From: Chlorobiota bacterium | GTDB lineage: Bacteria; Bacteroidota; Ignavibacteria; Tepidaquicellales; OLB5 | DNA: 64,000 bases | Direction of reading: 5' to 3' | Assembly (NCBI GenBank): GCA_022616535.1 | Contig: JAKEEM010000008.1 | Location: 1-64,000, forward strand | Part shown: positions 45,242-56,336 of the stretch, one piece after another | Position numbering within the stretch: the stretch's first letter is position 1 | Layout: the number at the start of each line of letters is the position of its first letter | Made by a program: the position numbers and the translations under genes | The notes under the pieces: model-generated | What the model was told of the DNA's origin: nothing | Databases searched by the model: none | What the model saw: the letters and a program-made list of their open reading frames with translations, nothing else

Positions 45242-46123
45242 TTAAGATATATCTATGCTTACTCGGTGCATTATAAATACACCGGCTAAGGTTATCAATG
45301 AACCTATTATAAAAAAAAGTGAAATATGCTCACCAAGAAATATAATAGAAAATATTACTGTAAGCAGTGGAGAAATATTTGAAAAGGTTGTGAGCTTGCT
45401 GATGGCAATTCTCCTGATTGCATAATACCACAAAAAATAAGTTATGTATGCAACAATTACGGCGAGGTAAAAATAACCCAATATCCCTTTGTAAGTGAGA
45501 TTCACAAAAGTGAGATTCGGAAGGTCGTAAATAAAAAGGGGAATGTAAAAAAACGTTCCTAGCAGAAACACAAAGGCCGAGCTTTTTAACGCCCCATATT
45601 TTTCAATCATGGTTTTCCCAAGTGTTAAATACATTGAAAATGTAAGGACTGCAAAAAGCAGCAATATGTCCCCGCTCAATACTTCAGGATTTACATCTGT
45701 TTGGGAGAAATTTTCGTAGAATATAAAAAATATTCCGATAACTGTAAGCATAATTGAAAACAATTTTGAATAATAAAATTTTTCGTATTTAATTAAAACA
45801 GCTACTATATAAGCATAGACCGGATTTAATGAATAAATTATTCCTGAATGTGAAGCAAAAGACATTTTTACCCCTGTTAGAAAAAAGAATTGATTTAAAG
45901 GAATGCATAGTAATGCGAGCAAGATTAACCTGGGGTAATCCTGTTTATCGAATTTCAGGTTTAGTTTTCTTGCTTTAAGCGTTATGTAAAACAGAATTGC
46001 AGCTGTGCCGAAACGAAAAAACCCAAAAGAAATGGGAGAAATCTCCGATACGCTCACCTTGGCAAATATGGGGGTAAAAGTTGCTGCAAGAGTTATAAAC
46101 ACTAGAAGCATTATGTTTTTCAT
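45242..46123 (-). CDS. EamA/DMT family transporter
   Basis: A 293-aa inner-membrane protein with ten hydrophobic helices made of two EamA repeats. 'PISFGFFRFGTAAILFY' near residue 30 and the matching second-half 'LTTFSNISPLLTVIFSIIFLGE' near 248 are typical of drug/metabolite transporters. Substrate unknown. Its ATG overlaps the stop of a 34-aa small gene by ATGA, showing translational coupling. Confidence 0.88.
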   Translation of the reverse strand: MKNIMLLVFITLAATFTPIFAKVSVSEISPISFGFFRFGTAAILFYITLKARKLNLKFDKQDYPRLILLALLCIPLNQFFFLTGVKMSFASHSGIIYSLNPVYAYIVAVLIKYEKFYYSKLFSIMLTVIGIFFIFYENFSQTDVNPEVLSGDILLLFAVLTFSMYLTLGKTMIEKYGALKSSAFVFLLGTFFYIPLFIYDLPNLTFVNLTYKGILGYFYLAVIVAYITYFLWYYAIRRIAISKLTTFSNISPLLTVIFSIIFLGEHISLFFIIGSLITLAGVFIMHRVSIDIS

Positions 46124-46224
46124 TGCTTCTTCTTAGCTTTTGCCTTGGATTCTTTAATCCTTGCTTTTGCTTTGGCTCTTTTTTTTCTGTGTTTATGCGT
46201 TACTTTTATTAGTTTTTTATTCAT
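46120..46224 (-). CDS. 34-aa highly basic small protein in an operon
   Basis: A small open frame between the aldolase and the transporter. It starts 3 bp after the aldolase stop (ATG at 46224) and ends on an ATGA overlap with the transporter start. The product opens 'MNKKLIKVTHKHRKKRAKAK' and continues with Lys/Ala/Arg to a 'KKKQ' end; well over half of the residues are Lys, Arg or His. Such composition suggests binding to RNA, ribosome or phosphate-rich surfaces (inference). The tight junctions on both sides make chance unlikely, though it may serve only as a coupling leader. Confidence 0.6.
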   Translation of the reverse strand: MNKKLIKVTHKHRKKRAKAKARIKESKAKAKKKQ

Positions 46225-46227
46225 TAA

Positions 46228-47289
46228 TTAAGCTATTGTTATTTCCTTTTCTAAATATACATCCTGAATTGAATGAAGAAGCTCAACACCTTCTTTCATT
46301 GATTTCTGAAATGCTTTTCTTCCCGAAATTAGACCTGTTCCGCCTGCGCGTTTGTTGATTACTGCTGTTTTAACCGCCTCCTTTAAATCCGATTCTCCCT
46401 TGCCAGTTGAAGCGCCACCTGAATTAATTAATCCGCACCTTCCCATATAGCAATTTGCTACCTGGTAGCGTGTAAGGTCAATGGGATTATCGGTTGTTAG
46501 CTTTTCATAAACATATTTATGTGTTTTTCCAAATTTTAAAGCATTATAACCTCCGTTATTTTCCGGGAGCTTTTGCTTAATTATATCGGCTTCTATAGTG
46601 ACTCCCAAGTGATTTGCCTGTCCGGTTAAATCAGCAGAAAGGTGATAATCCTTATCTCCCTTCACGGTAAATGCCGTGTTTCTCAAATAGCACCATAGAA
46701 TAGTTACCATACCAAGCTCGTGAGCATATTGAAATGCAGCAGAAATTTCCTGAATTTGCCTTGACGATTCTTCGGAACCGAAATAAATTGTCGCACCGAC
46801 TGCCGCAGCTCCAAGATTAAACGCCTGCTCCACGCTTCCAAAAAATATCTGGTCATACTTGTTTGGATAGCTTAAGAATTCATTATGGTTAATTTTTAGT
46901 ATAAAAGGAATCTTGTGAGCGTATTTTCTCGATACTGAACCTAAAACGCCAAGTGTAGTTGCAACAGCATTGCAATTGCCTTCAATTGCGAGCTTTACGA
47001 TGTTTTCGGGGTCAAAATAAATCGGATTGGGAGCGAAGGACGCTCCTGCTGAGTGTTCTATGCCCTGGTCAACTGGGAGAATTGACAAATAGCCGGTTCC
47101 GGCAAGTCTGCCGCTGTTGAAAATTGCCTGCATATTCCTTAATACTTGAGGGGATCGGTCGGAATCTTTCCAAACCCTATCTACAAAATCGGGTCCCGGT
47201 AAATGAATGCTTTCTTTTTGTATTGCTGTGCATTTATGTTCAAGCAGTTTTGCGTCTTCGCCTAATATTTCTTTAATTTTATTTAACAT
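46228..47289 (-). CDS. fbaB: Class I fructose-bisphosphate aldolase, DhnA/FbaB type
   Basis: A 353-aa TIM-barrel Schiff-base aldolase that cleaves fructose 1,6-bisphosphate. '[10 protein letters not shown]' near residue 69, '[12 protein letters not shown]' near 128, '[11 protein letters not shown]' near 164 and '[11 protein letters not shown]' near 289 (phosphate binding) match the archaeal/bacterial DhnA family. It follows the ygfZ gene by 11 bp and precedes the 34-aa ORF. Normal length and no anomalies. Confidence 0.92.
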   Translation of the reverse strand: MLNKIKEILGEDAKLLEHKCTAIQKESIHLPGPDFVDRVWKDSDRSPQVLRNMQAIFNSGRLAGTGYLSILPVDQGIEHSAGASFAPNPIYFDPENIVKLAIEGNCNAVATTLGVLGSVSRKYAHKIPFILKINHNEFLSYPNKYDQIFFGSVEQAFNLGAAAVGATIYFGSEESSRQIQEISAAFQYAHELGMVTILWCYLRNTAFTVKGDKDYHLSADLTGQANHLGVTIEADIIKQKLPENNGGYNALKFGKTHKYVYEKLTTDNPIDLTRYQVANCYMGRCGLINSGGASTGKGESDLKEAVKTAVINKRAGGTGLISGRKAFQKSMKEGVELLHSIQDVYLEKEITIA

Positions 47290-47300
47290 AACACGAATTA

Positions 47301-48251
47301 TTAATTTATCCTGAATGGTAATTTAACTAATTTACAGTTTATAAGTGAATTATTTATTTTAATCTTATAATCCTTATTATAATTTAGAAAAATTGTTTTG
47401 ACAAAACCGAGTCCTATATAGCCGAATTGATTTGACATAACACTGCTTGTCACAAATCCGCATTCTTTATCATCCCTAATTATTTTAATTTCTCCAATTA
47501 CCGATGAAGAGGGAATTTCGTTGATTAGTTTTATACCAACCATATGTTTACTTATTTTATCGTAAGCGTCAAGTCTCGCTATAACCTCCTGACCGATATA
47601 ACATCCTTTGGTAAAACTTACGTATTGGTTAAGCCCGCATTCCAAAGGATTTGTCAATTCAGTCATCTCCTTACCAAAAGCGGGGATTCCGTATTCGATT
47701 CTTTTTATTTCATATTCCTTATCTAATAATTCTGCACAGTTTTTTTGGAGTCCCAGCTTATCTTCCCAAAATACTTTGTCTTTTGAGGCGTAAATGAATA
47801 AAAAACCGCCCAGTTCATCATCGTTTCTTATAATCAAGCTGTGGCAGTTATTTTCAATGAATATAGAAAAATCATTGCTTGCGAGTGAATTTAATTCTAC
47901 TCCAAAAGTTTTTTTTGCAAAGTTTTCCGAACCCTCAACCAAAAATAGAATCGTTTCATGAGTCCCCGCCATATCCAGTGCTTTAAAGTCATCCATTATT
48001 GTGTATTTATCGATATGGCTCAATACCTGTTTTGAATTATTAAAAGAACAAGCTGCAAAAACAAAGTCGCCGAAATTATATAAAGTTATAAGGTCAACAA
48101 ATCTTCCTTTATCGGTAGTAAGTACAGTCTTTGCACAATTTAATCTGTCTAATTCATCAACCTTGTTGGTCGAGAGCCTGTTAATCAAATCAAGACGCTC
48201 GTTTCCATCAAACCTTAAATAGTCCTTCTTTAGCTTGTAAAAATTGAGCAT
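47301..48251 (-). CDS. ygfZ: YgfZ/GcvT-like folate-binding protein
   Basis: A 316-aa tetrahydrofolate-binding protein that helps assembly or repair of certain Fe-S enzymes. The signature '[18 protein letters not shown]' is near residue 213. '[13 protein letters not shown]' near 21 is a family opening. It is the first gene of a minus-strand operon reaching to cca. On the minus strand a TAACTTTG lies at 48277-48284, a possible -7 element without a matching -33. Confidence 0.88.
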   Translation of the reverse strand: MLNFYKLKKDYLRFDGNERLDLINRLSTNKVDELDRLNCAKTVLTTDKGRFVDLITLYNFGDFVFAACSFNNSKQVLSHIDKYTIMDDFKALDMAGTHETILFLVEGSENFAKKTFGVELNSLASNDFSIFIENNCHSLIIRNDDELGGFLFIYASKDKVFWEDKLGLQKNCAELLDKEYEIKRIEYGIPAFGKEMTELTNPLECGLNQYVSFTKGCYIGQEVIARLDAYDKISKHMVGIKLINEIPSSSVIGEIKIIRDDKECGFVTSSVMSNQFGYIGLGFVKTIFLNYNKDYKIKINNSLINCKLVKLPFRIN

Positions 48252-48335
48252 TTATCGATAAATATACCTGATTTTTCAAAGTTATTCAAAGTATTAATAT
48301 TTCTTACTTATTTAAATGTTTTTAAATAATTTCAA

Positions 48336-48366
48336 TTGAAACTCATACAAAATTCGTTTATTTTTG
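48336..48366 (+). promoter_or_regulatory. Bacteroidetes-type promoter (TTG-N20-TATTTTTG)
   Basis: TTG at 48336-48338 and TATTTTTG at 48359-48366 with a 20-nt gap. It predicts a ~50-nt leader before the RodZ-like gene and is divergent from the ygfZ operon. Confidence 0.65.
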
Positions 48367-48425
48367 CGTGCCTACTGATTGAGGTAATTTATAAATAAAT
48401 TTCCAATCTTATTATCCGCTCATAA

Positions 48426-49322
48426 ATGCTTAAGGAATTTGCAAAGGATTTAAAGAAACTTCGTGAGCTTAAGGGAATTACGATTTCGGAAATTTCGGCT
48501 CAAACAAGGATTAATCCCAAATTCCTTATTAATATCGAAAACGGCGTATTTGACTTTCAGCCTGAGACCTATATTCGATCCTTTATAAAAGAATACGCTA
48601 AAGCAATAGATGAAAATGAACATCATGTTTTAAACGATTATGATAAGGCAAAAGCCGGGTTCTATGCCAGAAGGAAATTTGTTACTGAAGAAGGCAAGGA
48701 AATTGTTGTCCCCGAAGAAAAGCCGCCTGTTTCAACTATTGAATCCACTGTTGAAGAAGCCGAAGAACAGGTTTATTCAAAAGGCATTAAGGAGAATAAG
48801 CCTGATTATTTTAAACCGCAATACGAGTACGATAATGATGTTCCTAACAAAAGGTTTGCAAAAAAGATTATTCTTGCCATTCTAATAGCAGCTGTTTTGG
48901 CTGGAATATATTTCCTTGTGGACTATCTTAATTCCTCCGGAAATAAAAGAACCGAGGTAAAACCTAAGTCTTTTAACGAGATATCCAGTGATTATGTAAC
49001 CAAAATTGCAGACAAAAGGGATTCATTAAAAAAAGTGGATTCATTGAAGCATGTTACAGCCGATTCGCTCAGACTCATGGTTAAAGCACTCAAGGATATT
49101 ACGATTAAAGTATACATAGATGAAGATAAAGTGATTGAAGAAGAAATACCGGCGAAGGATTCTTTGCTTTTAAAGGCAAAGGAACAGTTCAGATTCAGCG
49201 CGACCGCAAATTCAAGTGTTGAGCTTTATTTAAATGGAGCTTATTTAAGAAAACCTGCAACTCTTTCGGGGACCTCAATTAAAAATCTTGTTATTAAGAA
49301 AGACGGGATTGTTAGCCAGTAA
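48426..49322 (+). CDS. RodZ-like helix-turn-helix membrane protein
   Basis: A 298-aa protein with an N-terminal Xre-like helix-turn-helix domain ('LRELKGITISEISAQTRI', residues ~12-30, then 'YIRSFIKEYAKAI'). An acidic linker, one membrane helix ('ILAILIAAVLAGIYFLV', ~146-165) and a periplasmic beta domain (~215-298, DUF4115-like) follow. This layout is RodZ, which ties MreB to the cell-wall elongasome. It is followed 20 bp later by ligA. Confidence 0.85.
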   Translation: MLKEFAKDLKKLRELKGITISEISAQTRINPKFLINIENGVFDFQPETYIRSFIKEYAKAIDENEHHVLNDYDKAKAGFYARRKFVTEEGKEIVVPEEKPPVSTIESTVEEAEEQVYSKGIKENKPDYFKPQYEYDNDVPNKRFAKKIILAILIAAVLAGIYFLVDYLNSSGNKRTEVKPKSFNEISSDYVTKIADKRDSLKKVDSLKHVTADSLRLMVKALKDITIKVYIDEDKVIEEEIPAKDSLLLKAKEQFRFSATANSSVELYLNGAYLRKPATLSGTSIKNLVIKKDGIVSQ

Positions 49323-49339
49323 ACCTTTTGTTGTTTTAA

Positions 49340-51352
<2,013 letters not shown>

Positions 51353-51366
51353 GTTACCAAATAAAG

Positions 51367-52020
51367 TCACTTCATGAAGTTATAGCTGAATATAAAGTAA
51401 ATGCCCCCGAATTGTTTTTTTTCGTTGGTTTCGAGACTGCGGATGCCCTCTCCGAAAAGCTGTATGTAATAGTATCTGATATTAAAGCTCAAAGCAGAGG
51501 ATTTGCTGGTAACATAATCCAATCCAGCACCGGCAAAACCGCCTACAGTATATTTTGCTTTTGCGTACTTAAAGCTTGAAAAGAATGGCTCATTATAAGG
51601 TGTGTAAACTATTGCAGTTGGCGAGATGCCAAAATTAATGAATGGTCTCATATTATCGGTTACATCATCCCTGAACAGACGCATTTGCATTCCAAGATTA
51701 AGGATGGGAATCATAAATAATCTGTTTAATTTTAATGGAGTGTAAGTATTACCGAAAATATCGGTCTGTTCAAATTCCCGGTCATCTTTAGCACCTCCAA
51801 AAAACACCTCAGCAAATCCGGAAATGTCTTCGGAAAAATTGATGTATTTTGCACCTCCAAAACCAAAGCCGTTATCAGAAAATGCTACTTTGAGCGCCCA
51901 ATTATTAACTGGCTCTTTCTTTTGTTTAAGCTTTATATTGGTTTTTAAGGGTTCCTGGTTTTGGGAAAGACCTAAGTTAAGGCTTATAAAAAGTGTTAAT
52001 ACTACAAATACGATTTTCAT
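51367..52020 (-). CDS. Outer-membrane beta-barrel protein, unknown function
   Basis: A 217-aa exported protein with a signal peptide at residues 1-19 ('LFISLNLGLSQ'). It alternates polar and hydrophobic residues in the pattern of an eight-stranded barrel, with Gly/aromatic-rich strands and a Phe-rich C-terminus ('YFIFSYNFMK'). No enzyme motif. It converges with ligA and is divergent from kdsA. Confidence 0.72.
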   Translation of the reverse strand: MKIVFVVLTLFISLNLGLSQNQEPLKTNIKLKQKKEPVNNWALKVAFSDNGFGFGGAKYINFSEDISGFAEVFFGGAKDDREFEQTDIFGNTYTPLKLNRLFMIPILNLGMQMRLFRDDVTDNMRPFINFGISPTAIVYTPYNEPFFSSFKYAKAKYTVGGFAGAGLDYVTSKSSALSFNIRYYYIQLFGEGIRSLETNEKKQFGGIYFIFSYNFMK

Positions 52021-52051
52021 ATGTAATTTTAATGAACTATATTGATAAATG

Positions 52052-52073
52052 CAATCCCACTAGAGCGGGATTG
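52052..52073. repeat. Hairpin in the OMP-kdsA divergent region
   Basis: CAATCCC and GGGATTG form a stem with one internal mismatch pair, followed on the plus strand by TTGTTTGTTT. It lies between divergent genes, so it may act in the leader of the minus-strand gene rather than as a terminator. Confidence 0.5.
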
Positions 52074-52098
52074 TTTGTTTCAAGAAATAAGAATTACG

Positions 52099-52129
52099 TT
52101 GTTATAGTAATCTTTAATATTTAATTTTG
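52099..52129 (+). promoter_or_regulatory. Bacteroidetes-type promoter (TTG-N20-TAATTTTG)
   Basis: TTG at 52099-52101 and TAATTTTG at 52122-52129 with a 20-nt gap, 20 bp before the kdsA TTG start. Confidence 0.7.
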
Positions 52130-52149
52130 TGAATTAACAACACAATATT

Positions 52150-52989
52150 TTGACTAAGGAAATATCTGTTATTATAGACGGTAAGACCGTCAGTTTTGTT
52201 AACAAATCAAAGTTTTTTTTAATTGCAGGTCCATGTGCAGTTGAATCGGAAAGACTGTCCGTTGAAACAGCTAAAAGAATAAAAGACATATCTTTACGAC
52301 TCAAGCTCCCTTTCATATTTAAAGCTTCATATAAAAAAGCTAACAGAACAAGCGGTAGTTCTTTTCGTTCAATAGGCGTTATTGAATCACTAGATATCTT
52401 GGCAACAGTGAGGGAAAAAGTAAAAGTTCCTGTTTTAACAGATATTCATTCCGAAATTGAAGCGGAGATTGCTGCTGAATATGTAGATGTTCTGCAAATT
52501 CCAGCTTTTTTGTCAAGACAAACTGAAATACTTGAAGCAGCCGGTGAAACGGGTAAAATTGTAAACATTAAAAAAGGTCAGTTCCTCTCTCCCAATGATA
52601 TGATTCATCAGATAAAAAAGGTAGAGTCGACTGGCAATAAGAAAATAATGCTTACTGAGCGGGGGACTACTTTTGGGTATCAGAATCTAGTTGTCGATAT
52701 GCGTTCATTTGAAATTATGAAAAAATTCGGATATCCTGTTGTATTTGATGCTACCCATTCGGTTCAAATGCCTTCGAAAGAAAACGGTGTTTCGGGAGGC
52801 AATCCCGAATTCATCGAGCCCTTGTCCAAGGCGGCGGTTGCTGTCGGTATAAACGGTCTGTTTATCGAAACTCATCCAAATCCCAAAAAAGCGCTGAGTG
52901 ATGCAAGTTCGATGCTTCCTTTGAATAAGCTTGAAAGTATTTTGAAAAGGCTGCTATCAATTCACTTGGCTTCGTCTCAATATGTATAA
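52150..52989 (+). CDS. kdsA: 3-deoxy-8-phosphooctulonate synthase (KDO8P synthase)
   Basis: A 279-aa aldolase-like enzyme joining phosphoenolpyruvate and arabinose 5-phosphate for the LPS inner core. 'FLIAGPCAVES' at residues 24-34, 'FKASYKKANRTS' near 57, 'DVLQIPAFLSRQTEIL' near 117 and 'TERGTTFGYQNLVVDMR' near 170 are diagnostic, ending with 'FIETHPNPKKALSD'. An Asn-containing 'KKANRTS' suggests the metal-independent class. Begins with TTG behind a consensus promoter; overlaps the oxidase gene by 8 bp. Confidence 0.95.
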   Translation: MTKEISVIIDGKTVSFVNKSKFFLIAGPCAVESERLSVETAKRIKDISLRLKLPFIFKASYKKANRTSGSSFRSIGVIESLDILATVREKVKVPVLTDIHSEIEAEIAAEYVDVLQIPAFLSRQTEILEAAGETGKIVNIKKGQFLSPNDMIHQIKKVESTGNKKIMLTERGTTFGYQNLVVDMRSFEIMKKFGYPVVFDATHSVQMPSKENGVSGGNPEFIEPLSKAAVAVGINGLFIETHPNPKKALSDASSMLPLNKLESILKRLLSIHLASSQYV

Positions 52990-54379
52990 TAGGGTAAAGG
53001 CTGAAATAATTGAAAAGCTTAAGAGCATTGTTGGCAGTAAATATGTTTTAACGGATAAAGAGTCAATAAACCTTTTCTCAGAGGACGAGACCGAAGATTT
53101 GCATTTTCCACCGGAAGTTATTGTTAAGCCCTCATCACAATTTGAAATTTCCGAAATTTTTAAACTTGCAAATCAATATAAAATACCTGTTACACCAAGA
53201 GGCGGGGGGACTGGGTTGTCGGGGGGTGCTTTAACTGTCTTTGGTGGCATATGTTTATCAATGTCAAGGTTAAACAGGATTTTGGAAATCGATAAAAAAA
53301 ATTTCCAGGCAGTAGTTGAACCTGGTGTGATAACACAAATATTTCAGGAAGAAGTGGAAAAAAAAGGGTTATTCTATCCGCCTGACCCCGCCTCAAGGGG
53401 TTCCTGCCATCTTGGAGGTAATCTTGCTGAATGTTCCGGCGGTCCGAGAGCTGTTAAATACGGTGTTACAAAAGATTATGTGCTTGGATTAGAAGTTGTC
53501 TTGCCGACAGGTGAAATAATAAACACTGGGGGCAGAGTCCTTAAAAACGTAACAGGCTACAATTTAACCCAATTGATAATAGGAAGCGAGGGAACTCTTG
53601 CAGTAATTACTAAAATAATTTTCCGCCTTATTCCACTACCTAAATACAAAAAAGTGATACTCGCTGCATTTAACTCATTTGAGGATGCAACCGATTCGGT
53701 GGCTAAGATTTTTCAAAGCGGAATAACACCATCTGCGATTGAATTTATGGAAAAAGCTGCCGTAAGGGCAGTTGAAGGAAGGCAGAATAAGAAATTTCCA
53801 AACAGCGAAGCCGAAGCACAGCTTTTTATTGAAGTTGACGGGAGTTATCCCGAACTTCTTGATAAGGATATCGAACTAATTGCCGAGGTGATTGATGAGT
53901 TTAAACCGCTTGATGTCGTACTTGCTGAGGATGAACAGAAAGTTCAGGATGTGTGGGCACTTCGCAGAGGGATAGGAGAGGCAGTTAAGTCAATTTCGCC
54001 CTATAAAGAGGAAGATACAGTAGTTCCAAGAGCAAATATGACAAAACTTATTAAAGGAGTTAAAGATATATCTTCCAAATACGGAATCACAACAATTTGC
54101 TACGGTCATTCAGGAGATGGGAACATTCACGTAAATATTTTAAAAGATAAACTTGATGATAAGAGCTGGAATGAGAATCTTGATATAGCAATTAAGGAAA
54201 TATTTGAGCTCACAGTTTCGCTTGGAGGTACAATTTCTGGTGAACACGGAATAGGTTATTCGCAGAAAAACTATCTTTCAATAGCAATTTCAAAAACAGA
54301 ACTGGAGCTTATGAAAAAAATAAAAAATACTTTTGACCCCAATAATATTTTAAACCCGGGAAAAATTTTTGCAAATTGA
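52982..54379 (+). CDS. FAD-linked oxidase, GlcD/lactate dehydrogenase type
   Basis: A 465-aa flavoprotein. The PCMH FAD-binding domain shows 'VTPRGGGTGLSGGA' near residue 68 and 'PPDPASRGSCHLGGNLAECSGGP' in pieces near 135-157. The C-terminal domain has 'GHSGDGNIHVNI' near 375 and 'GTISGEHGIG' near 415. Likely oxidises glycolate or D-lactate; substrate not fixed. Overlaps kdsA at its start and the thioesterase at its end (TTGA). Confidence 0.9.
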   Translation: MYNRVKAEIIEKLKSIVGSKYVLTDKESINLFSEDETEDLHFPPEVIVKPSSQFEISEIFKLANQYKIPVTPRGGGTGLSGGALTVFGGICLSMSRLNRILEIDKKNFQAVVEPGVITQIFQEEVEKKGLFYPPDPASRGSCHLGGNLAECSGGPRAVKYGVTKDYVLGLEVVLPTGEIINTGGRVLKNVTGYNLTQLIIGSEGTLAVITKIIFRLIPLPKYKKVILAAFNSFEDATDSVAKIFQSGITPSAIEFMEKAAVRAVEGRQNKKFPNSEAEAQLFIEVDGSYPELLDKDIELIAEVIDEFKPLDVVLAEDEQKVQDVWALRRGIGEAVKSISPYKEEDTVVPRANMTKLIKGVKDISSKYGITTICYGHSGDGNIHVNILKDKLDDKSWNENLDIAIKEIFELTVSLGGTISGEHGIGYSQKNYLSIAISKTELELMKKIKNTFDPNNILNPGKIFAN

Positions 54380-54783
54380 TTAAATCCGAAATTAAAATTA
54401 GAGTGCTTTATGCCCATACGGATAAAATGGGAATTGTAAATAACGGAAGATATTTTGAGTTTTTTGAAGCCGGAAGGAATACTCTTTTAAGAGAAATTTT
54501 CCCCTACACAAAACTTGAAAAGATAAATTACGGATTGCCGGTCATCGAAGCCCATGCGAATTACTTATCATCGGCCATATATGATGATATAATCGCTGTT
54601 AAATCTTTTTTAAATGAAATGCCAACAGTTAAAGTAAAAATTAATTATGAGCTGTTTGTGAATGAAAAACTTATTGTTACAGGATATACCATTCATTCTT
54701 TTATTAAACTGGATAGTTTAAAACCTGCCCGGCCACCAAAAGAATTTCTTGAGCTTTTTAAATCAAAATTTAAAAGCGGATAA
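54376..54783 (+). CDS. Acyl-CoA thioesterase, 4-hydroxybenzoyl-CoA/YbgC-like
   Basis: A 135-aa single hotdog-fold enzyme. 'VLYAHTDKMGIVNNGRYFEFFEAGR' in pieces (residues ~9-33) carries the catalytic Asp of the YbgC class. Start is a TTG overlapping the previous stop. YbgC-type enzymes release CoA from short acyl groups and in some bacteria are tied to envelope lipids; no Tol-Pal genes are seen here. Confidence 0.86.
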   Translation: MIKSEIKIRVLYAHTDKMGIVNNGRYFEFFEAGRNTLLREIFPYTKLEKINYGLPVIEAHANYLSSAIYDDIIAVKSFLNEMPTVKVKINYELFVNEKLIVTGYTIHSFIKLDSLKPARPPKEFLELFKSKFKSG

Positions 54784-54795
54784 ATCGATTAGAAA

Positions 54796-55677
54796 GTGAC
54801 TTTAAAAGAATTTTACCTAAAGTACAAGAAAGACATTAATCATGCAATTAAATCTGCATTAATTGAAGATAGCGCTTATAATGATGTTACAACAAATCTG
54901 CTTTTTAAAGATAAACCGGGAGGCGGAAGAATTTCCGCAACGCTGGTTTGTAAGGGGAACTGTATAATAGCAGGAGTTGATATATTTAAAAAGGTATATA
55001 GAAAAATAGATAGAAATGTTTACTTTAAAAGCTTTTTTAATGACGGCGACAAGGTTGGGAACAAAGCTCAGGTACTTTTAGTAAAATCCTCATTGAGAAA
55101 TTTGCTGATTGGGGAACGGACTGCGCTGAATTTTCTGCAAAGCATGTCAGGTATTGCGACCTTAACAAGTAAATTTGTAAGGAAGCTTAAATTTAAAAGT
55201 GCAAAGATTCTTCACACAAGAAAAACGACTCCAAATTTCAGAATTTTCGAGCTCGCAGCTGTAAAAACCGGCGGGGGTGATTTTCACCGCTTAAGCCTCA
55301 AATCTGCAATAATGATAAAAGATAATCATATTAAATCAATCGGCTCTCTAAATGATGTTTTTGATGAGCTGAATTCACGTTCTGCTTCTAAAAGACTTAA
55401 ACATAAACTTGAGATTGAAGTTAAAAATCTTGACGAAGTTCAAATGGTCGTTAACAGAGGAAAAAATTTGGTTGATGTTGTAATGCTCGATAATTTTAAA
55501 CCAAGCGATGTTAATAATGCTGTAAAAATGCTAAAGAATTCTGGCTTTAAGATTGAGCTTTCGGGGGGAATCAATTTGAAGAATTTTAGCAAAATTCAAA
55601 GAAAAGGGATAGATTATTATTCTATCGGAATGCTGACACATTCGTATAAATCTATCGATTTTTCACTGGAATTTTAG
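54796..55677 (+). CDS. nadC: Carboxylating nicotinate-nucleotide diphosphorylase
   Basis: A 293-aa quinolinate phosphoribosyltransferase of de novo NAD synthesis. 'ALIEDSAYNDVTTNLLF' near the start, 'GERTALNFLQSMSGIAT' near 111, 'HTRKTTPNFRIFELAAVKTGGG' in pieces near 139-160, 'KDNHI' near 176 and 'ELSGGI' near 256 are family hallmarks. Starts with GTG; 12 bp behind the thioesterase and last gene of this unit. Confidence 0.95.
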   Translation: MTLKEFYLKYKKDINHAIKSALIEDSAYNDVTTNLLFKDKPGGGRISATLVCKGNCIIAGVDIFKKVYRKIDRNVYFKSFFNDGDKVGNKAQVLLVKSSLRNLLIGERTALNFLQSMSGIATLTSKFVRKLKFKSAKILHTRKTTPNFRIFELAAVKTGGGDFHRLSLKSAIMIKDNHIKSIGSLNDVFDELNSRSASKRLKHKLEIEVKNLDEVQMVVNRGKNLVDVVMLDNFKPSDVNNAVKMLKNSGFKIELSGGINLKNFSKIQRKGIDYYSIGMLTHSYKSIDFSLEF

Positions 55678-55695
55678 CTTTTTGAATAATCATTA

Positions 55696-55726
55696 TTGAT
55701 TATTAACTAAAAAATTGATAAGTTTG
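55696..55726 (+). promoter_or_regulatory. Bacteroidetes-type promoter (TTG-N20-TAAGTTTG)
   Basis: TTG at 55696-55698 and TAAGTTTG at 55719-55726 with a 20-nt gap, 49 bp upstream of the secreted-protein pair. Confidence 0.7.
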
Positions 55727-55775
55727 GCATAAGTTCACCACTTTTTAAACTAACTTTTCTTAAGGAGAAAACAAA

Positions 55776-56303
55776 ATGCTTTTAACAAACCACAAGTTAA
55801 AATTCATTATTGCCGTTTTGGTAATGTTTGCTGTGGGGTATATTTGCAGTTCCGATAAGGATAAGAAAGAAGACACTAAGAAGGAAGATACTAAGGAAGA
55901 TACGAAGAAAGAAGATACGAAGAAGGAAGACACCAAGAAAGAGGAAACTACCAGCGGCGATGTCAAGCTGTATTTCTGTGAAGAATACTCCGGGGGGCAG
56001 GAAATAGGCAAATCAGATGTTTTCATTATCGGTCCAAACGGTGGATATTTTACATGTATGATTGATTTGAGAGGCAGCGGCAAAACAATTGGAGTTGGCA
56101 AGCTTGAGCTTAGAATTACTAAGCTGACTGGAGGCAGTGAGAAAATCATTACTACTGAAAAATTCGATGTTCAACCCGACTGGGATTATATTTACTTCGA
56201 TAAATTCCATACGTTTTATTCCGCCGGTGATTATAAAGTTACCGCAATGAAACCCGATGGAACACCAGTTGCAACCGGCGAAGTAACTATTAAGATGAGG
56301 TAA
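55776..56303 (+). CDS. Exported protein with KKEDT tandem repeats, unknown function
   Basis: A 175-aa protein. A hydrophobic signal (residues ~8-23) ends before Cys24; the preceding residue is Ile, so a lipoprotein is possible but not certain. A charged linker of five to six KKEDT-type repeats follows (30-58). The C-terminal domain (~62-175) is beta-rich with 'SDVFIIGPNGGYFTCMIDL', matching the next protein ('SDVFNISRDGGYLYVLVRL'). Good ribosome binding site AAGGAG 8 bp upstream. Function unknown. Confidence 0.78.
   Translation: MLLTNHKLKFIIAVLVMFAVGYICSSDKDKKEDTKKEDTKEDTKKEDTKKEDTKKEETTSGDVKLYFCEEYSGGQEIGKSDVFIIGPNGGYFTCMIDLRGSGKTIGVGKLELRITKLTGGSEKIITTEKFDVQPDWDYIYFDKFHTFYSAGDYKVTAMKPDGTPVATGEVTIKMR
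55863..55949 (+). repeat. 15-bp in-frame tandem repeat (KKEDT linker)
   Basis: Units of 15 bp (AAGAARGAAGAYACN) repeat six times, one shortened to 12 bp, so frame is kept. The last unit is diverged. Such a tract can vary in copy number and lengthen or shorten the linker of the exported protein. Confidence 0.9.
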
Positions 56304-56336
56304 CCCCATAAATCAATTAGAAAGGCAAACACTTAA

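Noticed and set aside
55863-55949. CRISPR-like repeat array
   Set aside because: The 15-bp units are contiguous, in frame and coding, without spacers. No CRISPR array or cas gene was seen anywhere in the window.
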